A DNA stretch of 64,000 nt from an uncultured Pantoea sp. (GTDB lineage: Bacteria > Pseudomonadota > Gammaproteobacteria > Enterobacterales > Enterobacteriaceae), in NCBI GenBank assembly GCA_913775175.1, contig CAJYKU010000003.1:1-64000 (forward strand). The letters run 5' to 3'. Of the stretch, positions 19,126 to 31,004 are shown piece after piece. The translations under genes were made by a program, and so were the position numbers. The stretch's first letter is position 1; every line of letters starts with the position of its first letter. The notes under the pieces were generated by a model. It saw nothing but the letters and a program-made list of their open reading frames with translations, searched no databases and was not told the DNA's origin.

Positions 19126-19719
19126 ATGATTACCCTGTATCTGGCTTCTGGCTCGCCCCGCCGACGCGAGCTGCTTACGCAACTTGGCCTGCAGTTTGAG
19201 CGTCTGATCACCCACACCGAGGAGCAGCGTCAGCCGGATGAAGCGGCTGAACACTACGTGCGCCGTCTGGCAGCAGACAAAGCACGTGCTGGCGTCGCCA
19301 TGGCCGCGCAGGATCTGCCCGTACTCGGCGCGGATACCATTGTGGTGCTTAACGGTGATGTGCTGGAGAAGCCACGCGATGCGGCACATGCGGCAGAGAT
19401 GCTGACCACACTATCCGGGCAGACGCATCAGGTCATGACCGCAGTAGCACTGGCTGACGGCGAGGCGCTACTGGATTGCCTGGTACGTACCGACGTCACC
19501 TTTCGTCATATCACCGCAGAAGAGATTGCAGATTATATCGCCAGCGGCGAGCCGATGGACAAAGCTGGCGCTTACGGCATTCAGGGCCTGGGTGGCAATT
19601 TTGTGCGCAAAATCAATGGGAGTTATCACGCGGTGGTGGGGCTGCCACTGGTGGAAACTATGGAGCTGTTGAGCCACTTTCAGTCGCTACGTGCACTAAG
19701 GAAAGAGAATGACGGCTGA
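19126..19719 (+). CDS. yhdE: Nucleoside triphosphate pyrophosphatase, Maf family (dTTP/UTP-specific)
   Basis: A 197-residue Maf protein, the length of E. coli YhdE, which hydrolyses dTTP and UTP and modified forms. The signature [10 protein letters not shown] is near the N-terminus, with [11 protein letters not shown] and [13 protein letters not shown] downstream. The gene starts 8 nt after mreD and overlaps rng by 11 nt, so it is part of the mre-yhdE-rng unit. Confidence 0.95.
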   Translation: MITLYLASGSPRRRELLTQLGLQFERLITHTEEQRQPDEAAEHYVRRLAADKARAGVAMAAQDLPVLGADTIVVLNGDVLEKPRDAAHAAEMLTTLSGQTHQVMTAVALADGEALLDCLVRTDVTFRHITAEEIADYIASGEPMDKAGAYGIQGLGGNFVRKINGSYHAVVGLPLVETMELLSHFQSLRALRKENDG

Positions 19720-21178
19720 ACTACTGGTTAATGTGACACCCTCAGAAACCCGCGTTGCTTACATTGATGGTGGCATTTTGCAGGAGATCCACATTGAGCG
19801 CGAAGCGCGGCGCGGCATTGTCGGCAATATCTATAAGGGCCGAGTCAGTCGCGTATTACCGGGTATGCAGGCAGCCTTTGTGGATATTGGCATGGATAAA
19901 GCCGCATTTCTGCACGCCTCCGATATCATGCCGCATACCGAATGCGTAGCGGGTGATGAAAAAAAGAATTTTATCGTACGCGACATCGCTGAACTGGTAC
20001 GCCAGGGACAGGATTTAATGGTGCAGGTGGTCAAAGATCCGCTTGGCACCAAAGGCGCGCGTCTGACTACTGATATTACTCTGCCATCACGCTATCTGGT
20101 ATTTATGCCGGGAGCGTCGCATGTCGGGGTTTCACAGCGGATCGAGAGTGAAGCAGAGCGCGATCGCCTGAAATCGGTAGTGGCTGACTACTGCGACGAT
20201 CTTGGCGGCTTCATTATCCGTACCGCAGCAGAAGGAATAGGATCGGAGGAACTGGCGCAGGATGCGGCATTTCTGAAGCGCCTCTGGACCAAAGTCAGCG
20301 AGCGTAAAAAACGTAATAAGACCCGCTGCCTGTTGTATGGGGAGCTGGCACTGGCGCAGCGCGTGCTGCGCGATTTTGCCGGAGCCGCGCTGGATCGCAT
20401 TCGCGTTGATTCACGTCTGACCTGCGATCTGCTGATGGAGTTTACCAGCGAATATATCCCCGACATGGCGAGCAAGCTGGAGCTATATAGTGGAAAGCAG
20501 CCGATTTTTGATCTCTTTGATGTGGAGAATGAAATTCAGCGCTCGCTGGAACGCAAGGTAGAACTAAAGTCAGGCGGCTATCTGATTATCGATCAGACCG
20601 AGGCGATGACCACTGTCGATATCAATACCGGCGCATTCGTCGGGCATCGTAACCTTGATGAAACCATATTCAATACTAATATCGAAGCGACGCAGGCGAT
20701 TGCCCGTCAGCTGCGGCTGCGCAATCTCGGCGGCATCATTATTATCGACTTTATTGATATGAGTAATGATGACCATCGGCGGCGCGTGCTGCACTCACTG
20801 GAGAGTGCGTTAAGCAAAGATCGGGTCAAAACCGGCATTCATGGCTTTTCGGCGCTGGGACTGGTTGAAATGACCCGCAAGCGCACGCGTGAAAGTATTG
20901 AGCATGTGCTATGTGCTGACTGTCCGGTCTGTAACGGGCGCGGCTCGCTTAAAACAGTTGAAACCGTCTGCTATGAGATCATGCGTGAAATAGTGCGTGT
21001 TCATCATGCCTACGATTCCGATCGCTTTCTGGTCTATGTCTCGCCCGCAGTGGGAGATGCGCTGAAAACCGATGAGTCACATGCGCTGGCAGAAGTTGAG
21101 ATCTTTGTTGGCAAGCAGGTCAAAGTTCAGGTCGAACCGCTCTATACTCAGGAGCAGTTTGACGTCGTCATGATGTAA
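19709..21178 (+). CDS. rng: Ribonuclease G
   Basis: A 489-residue endonuclease that matures the 5' end of 16S rRNA and cleaves some mRNAs; same length as E. coli RNase G. The S1 domain is N-terminal ([21 protein letters not shown]). The DNase I-like region holds the metal-binding [13 protein letters not shown], and the zinc-link cysteines are in [11 protein letters not shown]. It overlaps yhdE by 11 nt and is followed by yhdP. Confidence 0.97.
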   Translation: MTAELLVNVTPSETRVAYIDGGILQEIHIEREARRGIVGNIYKGRVSRVLPGMQAAFVDIGMDKAAFLHASDIMPHTECVAGDEKKNFIVRDIAELVRQGQDLMVQVVKDPLGTKGARLTTDITLPSRYLVFMPGASHVGVSQRIESEAERDRLKSVVADYCDDLGGFIIRTAAEGIGSEELAQDAAFLKRLWTKVSERKKRNKTRCLLYGELALAQRVLRDFAGAALDRIRVDSRLTCDLLMEFTSEYIPDMASKLELYSGKQPIFDLFDVENEIQRSLERKVELKSGGYLIIDQTEAMTTVDINTGAFVGHRNLDETIFNTNIEATQAIARQLRLRNLGGIIIIDFIDMSNDDHRRRVLHSLESALSKDRVKTGIHGFSALGLVEMTRKRTRESIEHVLCADCPVCNGRGSLKTVETVCYEIMREIVRVHHAYDSDRFLVYVSPAVGDALKTDESHALAEVEIFVGKQVKVQVEPLYTQEQFDVVMM

Positions 21179-21225
21179 GGCTTGCGGCCGGACATCGTTA
21201 TCCAGTGCCCAGCAAGGAGTCGTGT

Positions 21226-24200
21226 GTGAGGCGGTTGCCAGGGATCTTGTTACTGCTGATCGCTACAGTGATTGTCATTGTGGCGCTGCTGGTGAGCGGG
21301 CTGCGTCTGGCAATGCCGCACCTCAATAGCTACCGCAGTGATATTCTGCAGACGATTTCCCGCGTTAGCGGTGTTAGCGTGGATGCCAGCGAACTGCAGG
21401 GATCGTGGCAGAATTTTGGGCCAACGCTACAGGTACGTAATCTGCGGGTCGATATGCGCGAGGATGGCGAGCTGCAGATCGGTCGCGTTAATCTCGCTCT
21501 GAATGTCTGGCAGTCACTGCTGCACTGGCGCTGGCAGTTTCGTGATCTCACTTTCTGGCAGCTGCGCCTGACCACTACGCAGCCACTATTTTCCGGCAAC
21601 AATAGCAGGCACACCTTCAAATCAACGCAGATCAACGATCTGTTCTTACGTCAGTTTGACCACTTTGATCTGCGCGACAGCACCATCCGTTTTCTGACGC
21701 CGGCAGGCCAGCACGCTGAGCTGGCTATTCCGCGTCTGACCTGGCTCAACGAAGCCAATCGCCACCGCGCTGAAGGCGAGGTCAGCCTGAGCAGCTTCAC
21801 GGGGCAGCATGGTGTGGTGCAGGTCCGGCTCAATTTAAACGACACCAGTGGTTTGTTAAACGATGGCCGCATCTGGCTGCAGGCAGATAATGTCGATGTA
21901 CGCCCGTGGATTGGTCGCTGGCTGCGGGATAACACCAGTCTGGAGAGTGCCCGCATCAGCCTTGAGGCCTGGGTCAGCCTGCGCAATGGCGAACCAGATG
22001 CAGGCGATTTAATGATTAAGCAGGGCGGAGCACGCTGGCGTGATGAGGAGAGAACTCATCAGCTGCAGATTGATGGGCTGACCGCGCATCTGACGCGATA
22101 TCAGCAGGGCTGGAGCCTGACCATTCCGCGAAACCGTTTCCGCACAGATGGCGTTGCCTGGGCACCGGGCCATCTGTCACTGCTGTGGAAACCGCAGGAT
22201 AGCACGACCCGCGGCGCGGAGATTCGTGTGCGTGCTACCAGGCTCGATCTGCAGCGATTTGCTCCACTGGTTCCGCTGGTTGGCCCACTCTCTCCTGTAC
22301 TGCTCGACACCTGGCGCTCACTACAGCCGCGCGGCTATATCGATACACTGGCGCTGGATATTCCGCTGGAGCAGCCGGAACAGACGCGGTTGCAGACAAC
22401 ATGGCGTGAGCTGAGCTGGCATAACTGGAAGCTGCTGCCTGGCATTAGCAACCTCAACGGGCGCGCCAGCGGGACTGTCAGCAACGGTCAGGTTGATCTT
22501 CACATGGGCGCAGCGGAGGTTCCTTATGGTGATATGTTTCAGGCACCGCTGGAGATTAAACAGCTTAGCGGGCAGCTGAGCTGGCTGCATGATAGCCACG
22601 GACTCACGCTGGCGGGTAATCAGCTTGATGTTCAGGCGCGTTCACTCTGGGCGCGCGGCGATTTCCGCTATCAGCAGAATAGCGGTCACGCGCCACGGCT
22701 CGATATCCTGGCGGGTATCCGCGTTACCGATGCGGGTGATGCATGGCGTTATCTGCCGGAGCCGCTGATGGGGCATAGTCTGACGCGTTATCTCAGTACC
22801 GCGATCAAAGGCGGCGAGACAACAAATGCCACGCTGCTGTTTGCCGGCGATCCCAGACTCTTTCCGTTTAAACACAATGATGGCATGTTTGAAGTCCGGG
22901 TGCCGCTGAACAATGCCACATTTCAGTTTCAGCCAGGCTGGCCGGCGTTACAAAAGCTGGATATCGACCTCGATTTTGTCAATGATGGCCTGTGGATGAG
23001 TGCGGATAGCGCGCGCCTTGGCAATGTTGATGCGCGCAACGTAACCGCAATAATCCCCGACTATCTCAAAGAAAAACTGCTGATTGCTGGCGATTTAAGC
23101 GGGCAGGGCGCAGATATCGGTGCGTACTTTGACCAGACTCCGCTGAAATCGTCACTGGGCGCTGCACTACAGCAGCTCCAGGTTGGCGGCAAAGTCAGCA
23201 GCTCGCTTAATCTTGATATCCCGCTGAATGGTGACCAGGTACATGCCAGCGGCAATGTGGTCATGCACAACAACACGCTGCACATCAAGCCGCTGAACAG
23301 CACGATAAAACAGCTGAGCGGGCGTTTCCGCTACAACAACGGCAACCTTGAAAGTGAAGAGATGCAGGCTGAGTGGTTTGGTCAGCCACTGGGCGTAAGC
23401 TTTACCACGCAAGAGCATCCACAAGACTTCGGCGTGAATGTCAGATTGCTGGGTGCCTGGCAACCTGCACGGCTCGATATTCTGCCGCCAGCAGTAGCCA
23501 GCAAGCTGAGCGGCACCCTTGACTGGCAGGGCAATGTGGATATCAGCTTACCGCATAAAGGCGGCGCGACTTACCGCGTAGATCTGAGTGGTAACGGTAA
23601 ATCAGTAAGCAGTCACTTACCTGTCCCGCTGGATAAACCGGCTGGTGAAGCGCTACCGGTTACCATCAACGCCAGCGGAGATCTGAACGGTTTTATGCTC
23701 AGCGGTGCTATCGGTGACAGGCAGCGTTTTAACAGTCGCTGGCTGCTGGAGCCACAGCTACGTGTTGATCGCGGGATCTGGCAGAACAATGCTGCCACGA
23801 CGCCTCCGCTGCCTGAAAAACGCGGTATGGATCTCGATTTGCCAGCGCTGGATGGTGAAGCCTGGCTGGGTGTGCTGGCTGGAGCAGGTAGCAGCGGCCA
23901 GGGAGATGGCTTACCGGGAGGTGTTGTGCTGCCGGGCAATATCACATTGCGTACACCGCTTTTAACGCTGGGTGGCCAGCAGTGGCATACGCTGAGCGCC
24001 ACGCTGTTGCAGGGAGGTAACGGTAATACGCAGCTCTCAGTGGAAGGTCGTGAAGTGCGTGGCATGCTGACCACTGCCCCGCGCGATCCCTGGCGCATTA
24101 ACCTCAGCTATCTTTATTACAATCCCGAGTGGGAAACAACCAACAGCACTCAGCAGAGTTCGCCGTTTAGTGGCGATAGTGGCATCAACTTCACGCAGTG

Positions 24201-25026
24201 GCCTGCTCTGCAGCTCAACTGTGACGAGTGCTGGTTGCGCGGTCAGAAGTTTGGTCGTATGCGCGCGATGCTGGAGCCGCGTGGCGATACGTTAGTACTC
24301 ACTAATGGTGTGGTGGACAGCGGCAGTGCCAAACTCAGCATCAATGGCGAATGGCTTAACAGGCCCGGCAATCAGCGTACCTCTCTGAAAGGCCGGCTCA
24401 GCGGCAGCAATATCAATGATGCTACCAACTGGTTTGGGATGAACACACCGTTGCGCGATGCGCCATTTAATGTCGATTACGATCTGCACTGGCGCGCTGC
24501 GCCCTGGCAGCCTGCAGAAACGTCATTAAGCGGCACGCTAAAAACGCACTTTGGTAAAGGCGAAGTTGCTGATGTAAATACCGGTCGGGCGGGTCAGTTA
24601 CTGCGCCTGGTCAGTTTTGATGCGCTGCTGCGCAAGCTGCGACTCGATTTCAGCGACACCTTTAATGAGGGGTTCTATTTCGACTCTATTAACGGCACTG
24701 CCTGGATTGAAAACGGCGTACTGCGCACTGATAACCTGCTGGTGGATGGACTGGAAGCTGATATTGCCATGCAGGGAAAAATCGATCTGGTGCGGCGTCA
24801 AATCGATATGGAAGCGGTGGTTGCACCCGAGATCTCTGCTTCGGTGGGGGTGGCAACTGCTTTTGCTATCAATCCGGTGGTAGGTGCTGCTGTATTTGCA
24901 GCCAGCAAGGCGCTGGCACCGCTCTGGAACCGGATTTCACTGCTGCGTTACCGGATTAGCGGACCGCTGGATAAACCTGAAATCAGCGAGCTGTTACGCA
25001 AGGCGCGTGAGACTGATCGCAACTGA
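21226..25026 (+). CDS. yhdP: AsmA-like envelope phospholipid transport protein YhdP
   Basis: A 1266-residue protein with one N-terminal membrane helix and a very long periplasmic beta-rich body ending in an AsmA-like C-terminus. In E. coli YhdP acts with TamB and YdbH to move phospholipids to the outer membrane. Start: the track begins at a GTG at 21205, but the GTG at 21226 has AAGGAG 6 nt upstream, starts VRRLPGILLLL and gives exactly the E. coli length. It lies 47 nt after rng and 64 nt before tldD. Confidence 0.95.
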   Translation: MRRLPGILLLLIATVIVIVALLVSGLRLAMPHLNSYRSDILQTISRVSGVSVDASELQGSWQNFGPTLQVRNLRVDMREDGELQIGRVNLALNVWQSLLHWRWQFRDLTFWQLRLTTTQPLFSGNNSRHTFKSTQINDLFLRQFDHFDLRDSTIRFLTPAGQHAELAIPRLTWLNEANRHRAEGEVSLSSFTGQHGVVQVRLNLNDTSGLLNDGRIWLQADNVDVRPWIGRWLRDNTSLESARISLEAWVSLRNGEPDAGDLMIKQGGARWRDEERTHQLQIDGLTAHLTRYQQGWSLTIPRNRFRTDGVAWAPGHLSLLWKPQDSTTRGAEIRVRATRLDLQRFAPLVPLVGPLSPVLLDTWRSLQPRGYIDTLALDIPLEQPEQTRLQTTWRELSWHNWKLLPGISNLNGRASGTVSNGQVDLHMGAAEVPYGDMFQAPLEIKQLSGQLSWLHDSHGLTLAGNQLDVQARSLWARGDFRYQQNSGHAPRLDILAGIRVTDAGDAWRYLPEPLMGHSLTRYLSTAIKGGETTNATLLFAGDPRLFPFKHNDGMFEVRVPLNNATFQFQPGWPALQKLDIDLDFVNDGLWMSADSARLGNVDARNVTAIIPDYLKEKLLIAGDLSGQGADIGAYFDQTPLKSSLGAALQQLQVGGKVSSSLNLDIPLNGDQVHASGNVVMHNNTLHIKPLNSTIKQLSGRFRYNNGNLESEEMQAEWFGQPLGVSFTTQEHPQDFGVNVRLLGAWQPARLDILPPAVASKLSGTLDWQGNVDISLPHKGGATYRVDLSGNGKSVSSHLPVPLDKPAGEALPVTINASGDLNGFMLSGAIGDRQRFNSRWLLEPQLRVDRGIWQNNAATTPPLPEKRGMDLDLPALDGEAWLGVLAGAGSSGQGDGLPGGVVLPGNITLRTPLLTLGGQQWHTLSATLLQGGNGNTQLSVEGREVRGMLTTAPRDPWRINLSYLYYNPEWETTNSTQQSSPFSGDSGINFTQWPALQLNCDECWLRGQKFGRMRAMLEPRGDTLVLTNGVVDSGSAKLSINGEWLNRPGNQRTSLKGRLSGSNINDATNWFGMNTPLRDAPFNVDYDLHWRAAPWQPAETSLSGTLKTHFGKGEVADVNTGRAGQLLRLVSFDALLRKLRLDFSDTFNEGFYFDSINGTAWIENGVLRTDNLLVDGLEADIAMQGKIDLVRRQIDMEAVVAPEISASVGVATAFAINPVVGAAVFAASKALAPLWNRISLLRYRISGPLDKPEISELLRKARETDRN

Positions 25027-25090
25027 ATTTGACGCCATCGGGGATTTGCCGCAGGCTATGACTATCTGAGCACATAATGAGTGAGAAACG

Positions 25091-26536
25091 ATGACTCTGA
25101 ATCTGGTAAGTGAGCAGTTACTGACTGCGAACAGCATTAATCAGCAGGACCTTAATTCCCTGTTAGGGCAGCTTTCAGAACGTCGTCTGGATTATGCCGA
25201 CCTCTATTTTCAATCCAGCTTCCACGAGTCGTGGGTGCTGGAAGACAGAATTATCAAAGATGGCTCTTATCATATCGACCAGGGTGTGGGTGTCCGCGCC
25301 GTAAGCGGTGAGAAAACCGGCTTTGCCTATGCCGATCAGATCACCCTGAATGCGCTGCGTCAGTCCTCTGAGGCAGCACGCAGCATTGTGCGTGAGCAGG
25401 GTAACGGCAAAGCACATACGCTGCGTGCGGTGCTGAATCGTTCACTCTATGCGCCGGTTAATCCGCTCGATAGCCTGACGCGTGAAGATAAAATTGCATT
25501 GCTGCATCGTGTTGATCAGGTGGCGCGAAGCGCTGATCCACGTGTGCAGGAGGTCACTGCCAGCCTGAGTGGTGTTTATGAGCAGGTGCTGGTGGCGGCA
25601 ACTGACGGAACGCTGGCGGCTGATATCCGGCCGCTGGTGCGCCTCTCTGTCAGCGTACAGGTTGAGGATCAGGGTAAGCGCGAGCGCGGCGGTAGCGGCG
25701 GTGGCGGGCGCACCGGCTATGAGTTTTTCCTTGCTGATGAGAATGGCGAAGTACGTGCTGATGCCTGGGCGCGTGAAGCGGTGCGTATGGCGCTGGTCAA
25801 TCTCTCAGCCGTTGCCGCACCTGCCGGTACGCTGCCGGTCGTGCTGGGCGCAGGCTGGCCAGGTGTACTGCTGCATGAAGCAGTAGGTCATGGTCTGGAG
25901 GGCGACTTTAACCGTCGTGAAACCTCAGTGTTTAGCGGCAAGATTGGGCAACGGGTTGCCTCAGAGCTCTGCACCGTAGTGGATGATGGAACACTGGAAG
26001 GACTGCGCGGATCGCTGGCAGTTGACGATGAAGGTGTACCGGGTCAGTACAATATGCTGATCGAAAACGGTGTGCTGAAAGGCTATATACAGGACAAGCT
26101 CAATGCGCGGCTGATGGGTGTTGCGCCAACCGGTAACGGACGACGCGAGTCTTATGCGCATCTGCCGATGCCGCGTATGACCAACACCTATATGCTGGCG
26201 GGAAAATCTACTCCGCAGGAGATTATTGAAAGCGTAGAGTTTGGCCTTTATGCACCTAACTTTGGCGGCGGTCAGGTTGATATCACCTCCGGCAAATTTG
26301 TCTTCTCAACCTCAGAGGCCTATCTGATTGAGAATGGCAAAGTGACCAAACCCGTTAAAGGCGCCACGCTGATTGGCTCCGGTATTGAAGCGATGCAGCA
26401 GATCTCCATGGTTGGCAACGATCTGGCGCTGGATAAAGGTGTCGGCGTCTGTGGTAAAGAGGGGCAGAGCGTGCCGGTAGGTGTGGGCCAGCCGACTCTT
26501 AAACTGGATAAAATCACGGTGGGCGGCACAGCCTGA
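25091..26536 (+). CDS. tldD: Metalloprotease subunit TldD
   Basis: A 481-residue protein that forms the TldD/TldE zinc protease, which trims unfolded peptides, matures microcin B17 leaders and degrades CcdA antitoxin in E. coli. The HEAVGHG motif near residue 260 supplies metal ligands. The glycine-rich segment [15 protein letters not shown] and the C-terminal [20 protein letters not shown] are typical. Its partner tldE (pmbA) is not in the window. An intrinsic terminator follows. Confidence 0.96.
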   Translation: MTLNLVSEQLLTANSINQQDLNSLLGQLSERRLDYADLYFQSSFHESWVLEDRIIKDGSYHIDQGVGVRAVSGEKTGFAYADQITLNALRQSSEAARSIVREQGNGKAHTLRAVLNRSLYAPVNPLDSLTREDKIALLHRVDQVARSADPRVQEVTASLSGVYEQVLVAATDGTLAADIRPLVRLSVSVQVEDQGKRERGGSGGGGRTGYEFFLADENGEVRADAWAREAVRMALVNLSAVAAPAGTLPVVLGAGWPGVLLHEAVGHGLEGDFNRRETSVFSGKIGQRVASELCTVVDDGTLEGLRGSLAVDDEGVPGQYNMLIENGVLKGYIQDKLNARLMGVAPTGNGRRESYAHLPMPRMTNTYMLAGKSTPQEIIESVEFGLYAPNFGGGQVDITSGKFVFSTSEAYLIENGKVTKPVKGATLIGSGIEAMQQISMVGNDLALDKGVGVCGKEGQSVPVGVGQPTLKLDKITVGGTA

Positions 26537-26557
26537 CAGCCGATCTTTCTCTGACTG

Positions 26558-26589
26558 AACAGGCTGCCAGCAGGCAGCCTGTTTTGTTT
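26558..26589 (+). terminator. tldD terminator
   Basis: ACAGGCTGCC-AGCA-GGCAGCCTGT forms a 10-bp perfect stem followed by TTTGTTT, 22 nt after the tldD stop. It ends the yhdP-tldD transcript before convergent aaeR. Confidence 0.9.
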
Positions 26590-26716
26590 CCGGCCGATCT
26601 GATTTACACCACCAGTAACTGCTACAGCAGTGCCAGCTGCTTAAGATATCTGAACAATGCCTTAATTTTTCTGTTTTATAAGCGGCAACCCCGCCTGGCA
26701 GAGTACGTATGGACTA

Positions 26717-27637
26717 TCAGGCTGGTTTACGCCACGAATGATACTGCAGTGCTACCTGTTTGAAATAGTCTGTCAGCGCGTTAATACAGACCTGCACCTT
26801 AAGCGGCAATTTATCTTTTTGTGTATAAACCGCATAGACCGGGCGCGGCTCAGAGTGATATTGCGGAAACAAAATGTCGATTTCGCCATGGTTGATCTCA
26901 TCGATGACCCACATCAGAGGAACATAGGCGATGCCACAGCCCGCTTTCAGCCAGCGGATCAGCGTTTGCGAATCATTGGTGACAAAGCGCCCCTGCGGGG
27001 TCAGACGTGTAACCAGCCCCTCCGGTGCCACCAGCTCAAACGTATTATCGGGTCTGACGCTATATTCGAGCCAGGAAAACGCATCAATATCACCGGGTTT
27101 TTCCGGCGTACCATGGTGAGACAGATAGCTTTTTGCTGCGCACACTACCATAGGCATAGCACCCAGCTGGCGTGAAAACAGCGTTGAGTCCTGCAATTCA
27201 CCCACACGCACCACCACATCCAGACCGTTTGCAATCAGATCGGGAGCCGGAATGCCGGTAACCAGATTGACGCTCAGACCCGGGTAGTCACGCAGCATTT
27301 CACTGGTGATCGCCGCCAGAACATTTTGTGCCATGGTAGATGAGCAGCCGATCCGCAGCACGCCTATGGGTGTGTTATTAAACGCATAGAGCTGCTCATG
27401 TACCTGTGATGCCTCAGCCAGCATTCGCCGGCAGCCCTGGTAATAAATTTTTCCCGCCTCTGTCAGCCCCAGGCTGCGGGTACTACGATTAAGCAGCTTG
27501 ACCTGCAGTTCATGTTCCAGTCTGGCTACAATTTGACTGATTGATGAGACGCTGAGCTGCAACTGACGTGCTGCGGCAGTAAATGAGCCCAATTCAACCA
27601 CTTTGGCAAAAATGGACATGCTTTTGAGTCGTTCCAT
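26717..27637 (-). CDS. aaeR: LysR-type regulator of aromatic acid efflux, AaeR
   Basis: A 306-residue LysR-family activator. The N-terminal winged helix-turn-helix (about 1-60) contains TAAARQLQLSVSSISQIVARLE, and the effector-binding domain follows. It is divergent from aaeXAB, the usual layout in which AaeR activates the pump genes in response to hydroxybenzoates. A CRP-like site lies just upstream of its start. Confidence 0.92.
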   Translation of the reverse strand: MERLKSMSIFAKVVELGSFTAAARQLQLSVSSISQIVARLEHELQVKLLNRSTRSLGLTEAGKIYYQGCRRMLAEASQVHEQLYAFNNTPIGVLRIGCSSTMAQNVLAAITSEMLRDYPGLSVNLVTGIPAPDLIANGLDVVVRVGELQDSTLFSRQLGAMPMVVCAAKSYLSHHGTPEKPGDIDAFSWLEYSVRPDNTFELVAPEGLVTRLTPQGRFVTNDSQTLIRWLKAGCGIAYVPLMWVIDEINHGEIDILFPQYHSEPRPVYAVYTQKDKLPLKVQVCINALTDYFKQVALQYHSWRKPA

Positions 27638-27655
27638 TGTTTACTCTGACTAAAA

Positions 27656-27671
27656 AGTGATTTAGGTCACA
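27656..27671. promoter_or_regulatory. Candidate CRP site between aaeR and aaeXAB
   Basis: AGTGATTTAGGTCACA matches the TGTGA-N6-TCACA consensus at nine of ten fixed positions, and A/T-rich flanks extend the match. It is centred about 27 bp upstream of the aaeR start and 234 bp upstream of aaeX. It could control either gene; the target is inference. Confidence 0.5.
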
Positions 27672-27897
27672 ATTTGTAGATAACATATAGTCAGGCGCGT
27701 TATTATACGCGCGCTGTGTTTGTTCGCCGCGTTGCGGCATGGTCTTGTCTGCCGAATGATACGCTATGATTAGCGCAACGCGGCCTGAAAATTGCCATCA
27801 TTTTTTAACATCTTTCTGCTTCTCTGTCTGTTTGCAGCAGCCTGTCCGGGCAGGGTGTGCAGTGCGATCTCTGGCAAGGTCGAACTAAGGAACCGAA

Positions 27898-28101
27898 ATG
27901 AGTGTACTTCCGGTATTTGTCGTATTCGGGTTATCTTTTCCGCCCATTTTCATTGAACTACTGGTTTCGCTGGCGCTGTTCTGGCTGGTGAAACGTATGC
28001 TGACGCCCAGCGGGATTTATGACCTGGTATGGCATCCGGCACTATTCAACACAGCTCTCTATTGCTGTGTGTTTTATCTTGTATCCCGTTTATTCGTCTG
28101 A
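27898..28101 (+). CDS. aaeX: Small membrane protein AaeX (DUF1656)
   Basis: A 67-residue protein with two hydrophobic segments, very similar to E. coli AaeX ([25 protein letters not shown]). It leads the aaeXAB operon, with AAGGAA upstream of the ATG and aaeA 8 nt after the stop. Its own role in efflux is not established. Confidence 0.93.
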   Translation: MSVLPVFVVFGLSFPPIFIELLVSLALFWLVKRMLTPSGIYDLVWHPALFNTALYCCVFYLVSRLFV

Positions 28102-28109
28102 GGTTTTAA

Positions 28110-29039
28110 GTGAAAGCGCTTATAAGAAAAATCGCGCGTTACGCGATTACACTCCTGCTGGTTATCATCGCTGTTGTGATTATCTTCCGCGCCTGGGTGT
28201 TCTATACCGAATCCCCCTGGACGCGCGACGCTAAATTCTCCGCTGACGTCGTGGCCATCGCGCCTGATGTTACCGGGCTTATTACCGACGTGCCGGTTCA
28301 CGACAATCAGCAGGTGAAAAAAGGGGATACCCTGTTTGTAGTGGATCGTCCGCGTTATCAGAAAGCACTGGCGCAGGCGCAGGCTGACGTTGATTACTAC
28401 CAGGCGCTGGTAAGTGAAAAACGCCGGGAAGCAGCGCGGCGCAACCAGCTTGGTACCAGCGCGATGTCACGTGAGGCCATTGAGCAGGCCAATAGCGATC
28501 TGCAGACCAGCGAGCATCAGCTGGCAAAATCGATCGCCACCCGCGATCTGGCGGTTATCGATCTCGAACGCACCACGGTTAAAGCTCCCTCTGATGGCTG
28601 GGTAACCAACCTTAACGTCTATGAAGGCGAATTTATTACGCGCGGCTCGGTCGCTGTGGCGCTGGTACAGCAGCACTCATTTTATGTACTGGCCTATATG
28701 GAAGAGACCAAGTTACATGGGGTACGTCCCGGATTCCGGGCTGAAATTACGCCGCTGGGCAGCAATACTGTGCTGCGCGGCACGGTCGATAGCGTCGCCG
28801 CAGGTGTCACCAACAGCAGCAGCAGCGTAGACAGCAAAGGTATGGCTACAGTGGACTCTAATCTGGAGTGGGTTCGACTGGCACAGCGCGTTCCAGTGCG
28901 TATTCGTCTTGACGCCCAGCCGGGCAACCGCTTCCCGGCAGGCACCACTGCAACAGTAGTGATTACTGGCGAGCAGGATCGGCAGACCAACACGTCGCCA
29001 CTGGCGCAGTTTTTTAATCGTCTGCGCGAGTTTGGTTAA
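28110..29039 (+). CDS. aaeA: p-Hydroxybenzoic acid efflux pump subunit AaeA
   Basis: A 309-residue HlyD/EmrA-type periplasmic adaptor. An N-terminal membrane helix (about 11-31) is followed by a split lipoyl domain ([20 protein letters not shown] and [12 protein letters not shown]) and a helical hairpin between them. It couples the AaeB transporter to the outer envelope. It sits between aaeX and aaeB, and its stop is 12 nt before the aaeB start. Confidence 0.94.
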   Translation: MKALIRKIARYAITLLLVIIAVVIIFRAWVFYTESPWTRDAKFSADVVAIAPDVTGLITDVPVHDNQQVKKGDTLFVVDRPRYQKALAQAQADVDYYQALVSEKRREAARRNQLGTSAMSREAIEQANSDLQTSEHQLAKSIATRDLAVIDLERTTVKAPSDGWVTNLNVYEGEFITRGSVAVALVQQHSFYVLAYMEETKLHGVRPGFRAEITPLGSNTVLRGTVDSVAAGVTNSSSSVDSKGMATVDSNLEWVRLAQRVPVRIRLDAQPGNRFPAGTTATVVITGEQDRQTNTSPLAQFFNRLREFG

Positions 29040-29051
29040 GCGGGGAAGAGA

Positions 29052-31004
29052 ATGATTGAGTTTTTGCGTTTCCCGATCAAGCTGACCTTTGCGCTGGTGG
29101 CTGCGCTGATGATTGGCTTTCATTTCAATCTGGAAACGCCGCGCTGGGCGGTAATGACCGCTGGTATCGTCGCCGGCGGCACCGCCTTTGCCGCGGGCGG
29201 CGATCCCTATTCCGGCGCGCTGCGTTATCGCGGTGTACTGCGTATTATCGGCACCTTTATTGGCTGTATTGCTGCCCTGACCATTATGATCACCACGGTG
29301 CGAGCGCCGGTGGTTATGTTGCTGCTTTGCTGCATATGGGCGGGACTCTGCGTCTGGCTCTCATCACTGATCAAAGTTGAGAATTCTTATGCACTGGGAC
29401 TGGCGGGCTATACGGCGCTGATTATTGTGGTGACAGCAAACGCCACTGGTGGGCTGACGCTGGCTCCCCAGTTTGCGGTTGAACGCTGCAGCGAAATTGT
29501 GCTGGGTATTCTCTGTGCCATTCTGGCAGATATGATTTTCTCACCACGATCGATTAAGAAAGTTATTGATGCTGAGGTGGATGCACTGCTGGTATCGCAC
29601 TATAAGTTGCTGCAGCTTTGCGTCGCGCATGAGGATAAAGATGAGGTCGATAAAACCTGGAGTGCGCTGGTTCGCCGTACCACGGCGCTGAACAGTATGC
29701 GCGGACAGCTGATGATGGAGTCGTCGCGCTGGCAGAACAGCAGCCGTCGTCTGCAGATGCTTAACACACTGTCACTGATGCTGATTACACAGGCAGCGGA
29801 AACATTTCTGATCCAGAACAGCCGCCCTGACTATATCCCGCCGCAGTTTCGTCTGTTACTGGAAAAAGAGGCAAACAGTGCCAGCGACGTGCATAAACGG
29901 CTGAAAGTGCTGCGTCGCGTCATTGGTAACAGCAGTAAAACCGTGCCAGTGACGCTTGCCAGCTGGACCGGCGCAGCAACTGAATATCTGCTGCTAATTA
30001 AAGGTATCAAATGCAATAGCCGGATCAGTGCACTGGAAGAGGGGATCCTTAAGCGGGAAGTTATCGTACAGGCGCGTCCGGCAGAGACCCACCATGCAAT
30101 GATCAATGGCATCCGTACTTTTGTCGCAACTGCCCTGGGGTCGCTGTTCTGGTTATATACCGGCTGGGCTTCAGGCAGCGGCTGTATGGTTATGCTGGCG
30201 GTTGTGACCGCACTGGCGATGCGTATGCCCAATCCGCTGATGCTGGCCAAAGATTTCTTTTACGGCATGGCGGTGGCGGTACCGTTGGGTATGCTCTACT
30301 TCACCTATATCCTGCCCGCGACACAGCAGAGTGCACTGCTGCTCTGTATCGCGATTGGGATGCTGGGATTCATCGGGGGAATTTTTGTGCAGCGCCGACA
30401 GATTGGTACGCTGGGCGCACTGATTGGCACCATTAATGTCCTGGTGCTGGATAATCCCATGAAGTTTGAGTTCAACGTATTTCTCGATAACGCACTGGGG
30501 CAGTGGATTGGCAGTTTTCTGGCAATGATGGTGATTCTGCTGATTCGTGACAAATCTAAAGCCCGTACCGGCCGTAAGCTGCTTAACCGCCTGATGTATG
30601 CGGCTGTGGCTGCGCTGACCACCAATCAGATGCGGCGACGCGAGAACCATCTGCCTGCGCTTTATCAGCAACTGTTTATGCTGCTGAACCTGTTTCCGGG
30701 CGATATCGATAAATACCGTATTGCGCTGACGCTGATTATCGGTCATCAGCGGCTGCGTCATGCAGAAGTACCGACCAATGCTGACCTCTCTGCCTATCAT
30801 CGCCAGCTGCGCTCTACTGCGGATCGGATTATCTCAGCCAGCAGCGATGATAAACGGCGCGTTTACTATGAACAGCTGCTCAGGGAGCTGGCGATTTATC
30901 AGGAAAAACTGGCGCATTACGCCGCACCCGAGAGTGTCACTGAGCCGGTTCGGCGGCTGACAGAAATGCTGGATAAGTATCAGAACACGCTGATCCAGAT
31001 CTAA
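29052..31004 (+). CDS. aaeB: p-Hydroxybenzoic acid efflux pump subunit AaeB
   Basis: A 650-residue inner-membrane transporter of the fusaric-acid-resistance (FUSC) family. It has two blocks of membrane helices (about 12-170 and 360-500) and two cytoplasmic parts. Family wording includes [24 protein letters not shown] near the start. With AaeA it exports hydroxybenzoates and related aromatic acids, acting as a metabolic relief valve in E. coli. It is the last gene of aaeXAB. Confidence 0.94.
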   Translation: MIEFLRFPIKLTFALVAALMIGFHFNLETPRWAVMTAGIVAGGTAFAAGGDPYSGALRYRGVLRIIGTFIGCIAALTIMITTVRAPVVMLLLCCIWAGLCVWLSSLIKVENSYALGLAGYTALIIVVTANATGGLTLAPQFAVERCSEIVLGILCAILADMIFSPRSIKKVIDAEVDALLVSHYKLLQLCVAHEDKDEVDKTWSALVRRTTALNSMRGQLMMESSRWQNSSRRLQMLNTLSLMLITQAAETFLIQNSRPDYIPPQFRLLLEKEANSASDVHKRLKVLRRVIGNSSKTVPVTLASWTGAATEYLLLIKGIKCNSRISALEEGILKREVIVQARPAETHHAMINGIRTFVATALGSLFWLYTGWASGSGCMVMLAVVTALAMRMPNPLMLAKDFFYGMAVAVPLGMLYFTYILPATQQSALLLCIAIGMLGFIGGIFVQRRQIGTLGALIGTINVLVLDNPMKFEFNVFLDNALGQWIGSFLAMMVILLIRDKSKARTGRKLLNRLMYAAVAALTTNQMRRRENHLPALYQQLFMLLNLFPGDIDKYRIALTLIIGHQRLRHAEVPTNADLSAYHRQLRSTADRIISASSDDKRRVYYEQLLRELAIYQEKLAHYAAPESVTEPVRRLTEMLDKYQNTLIQI

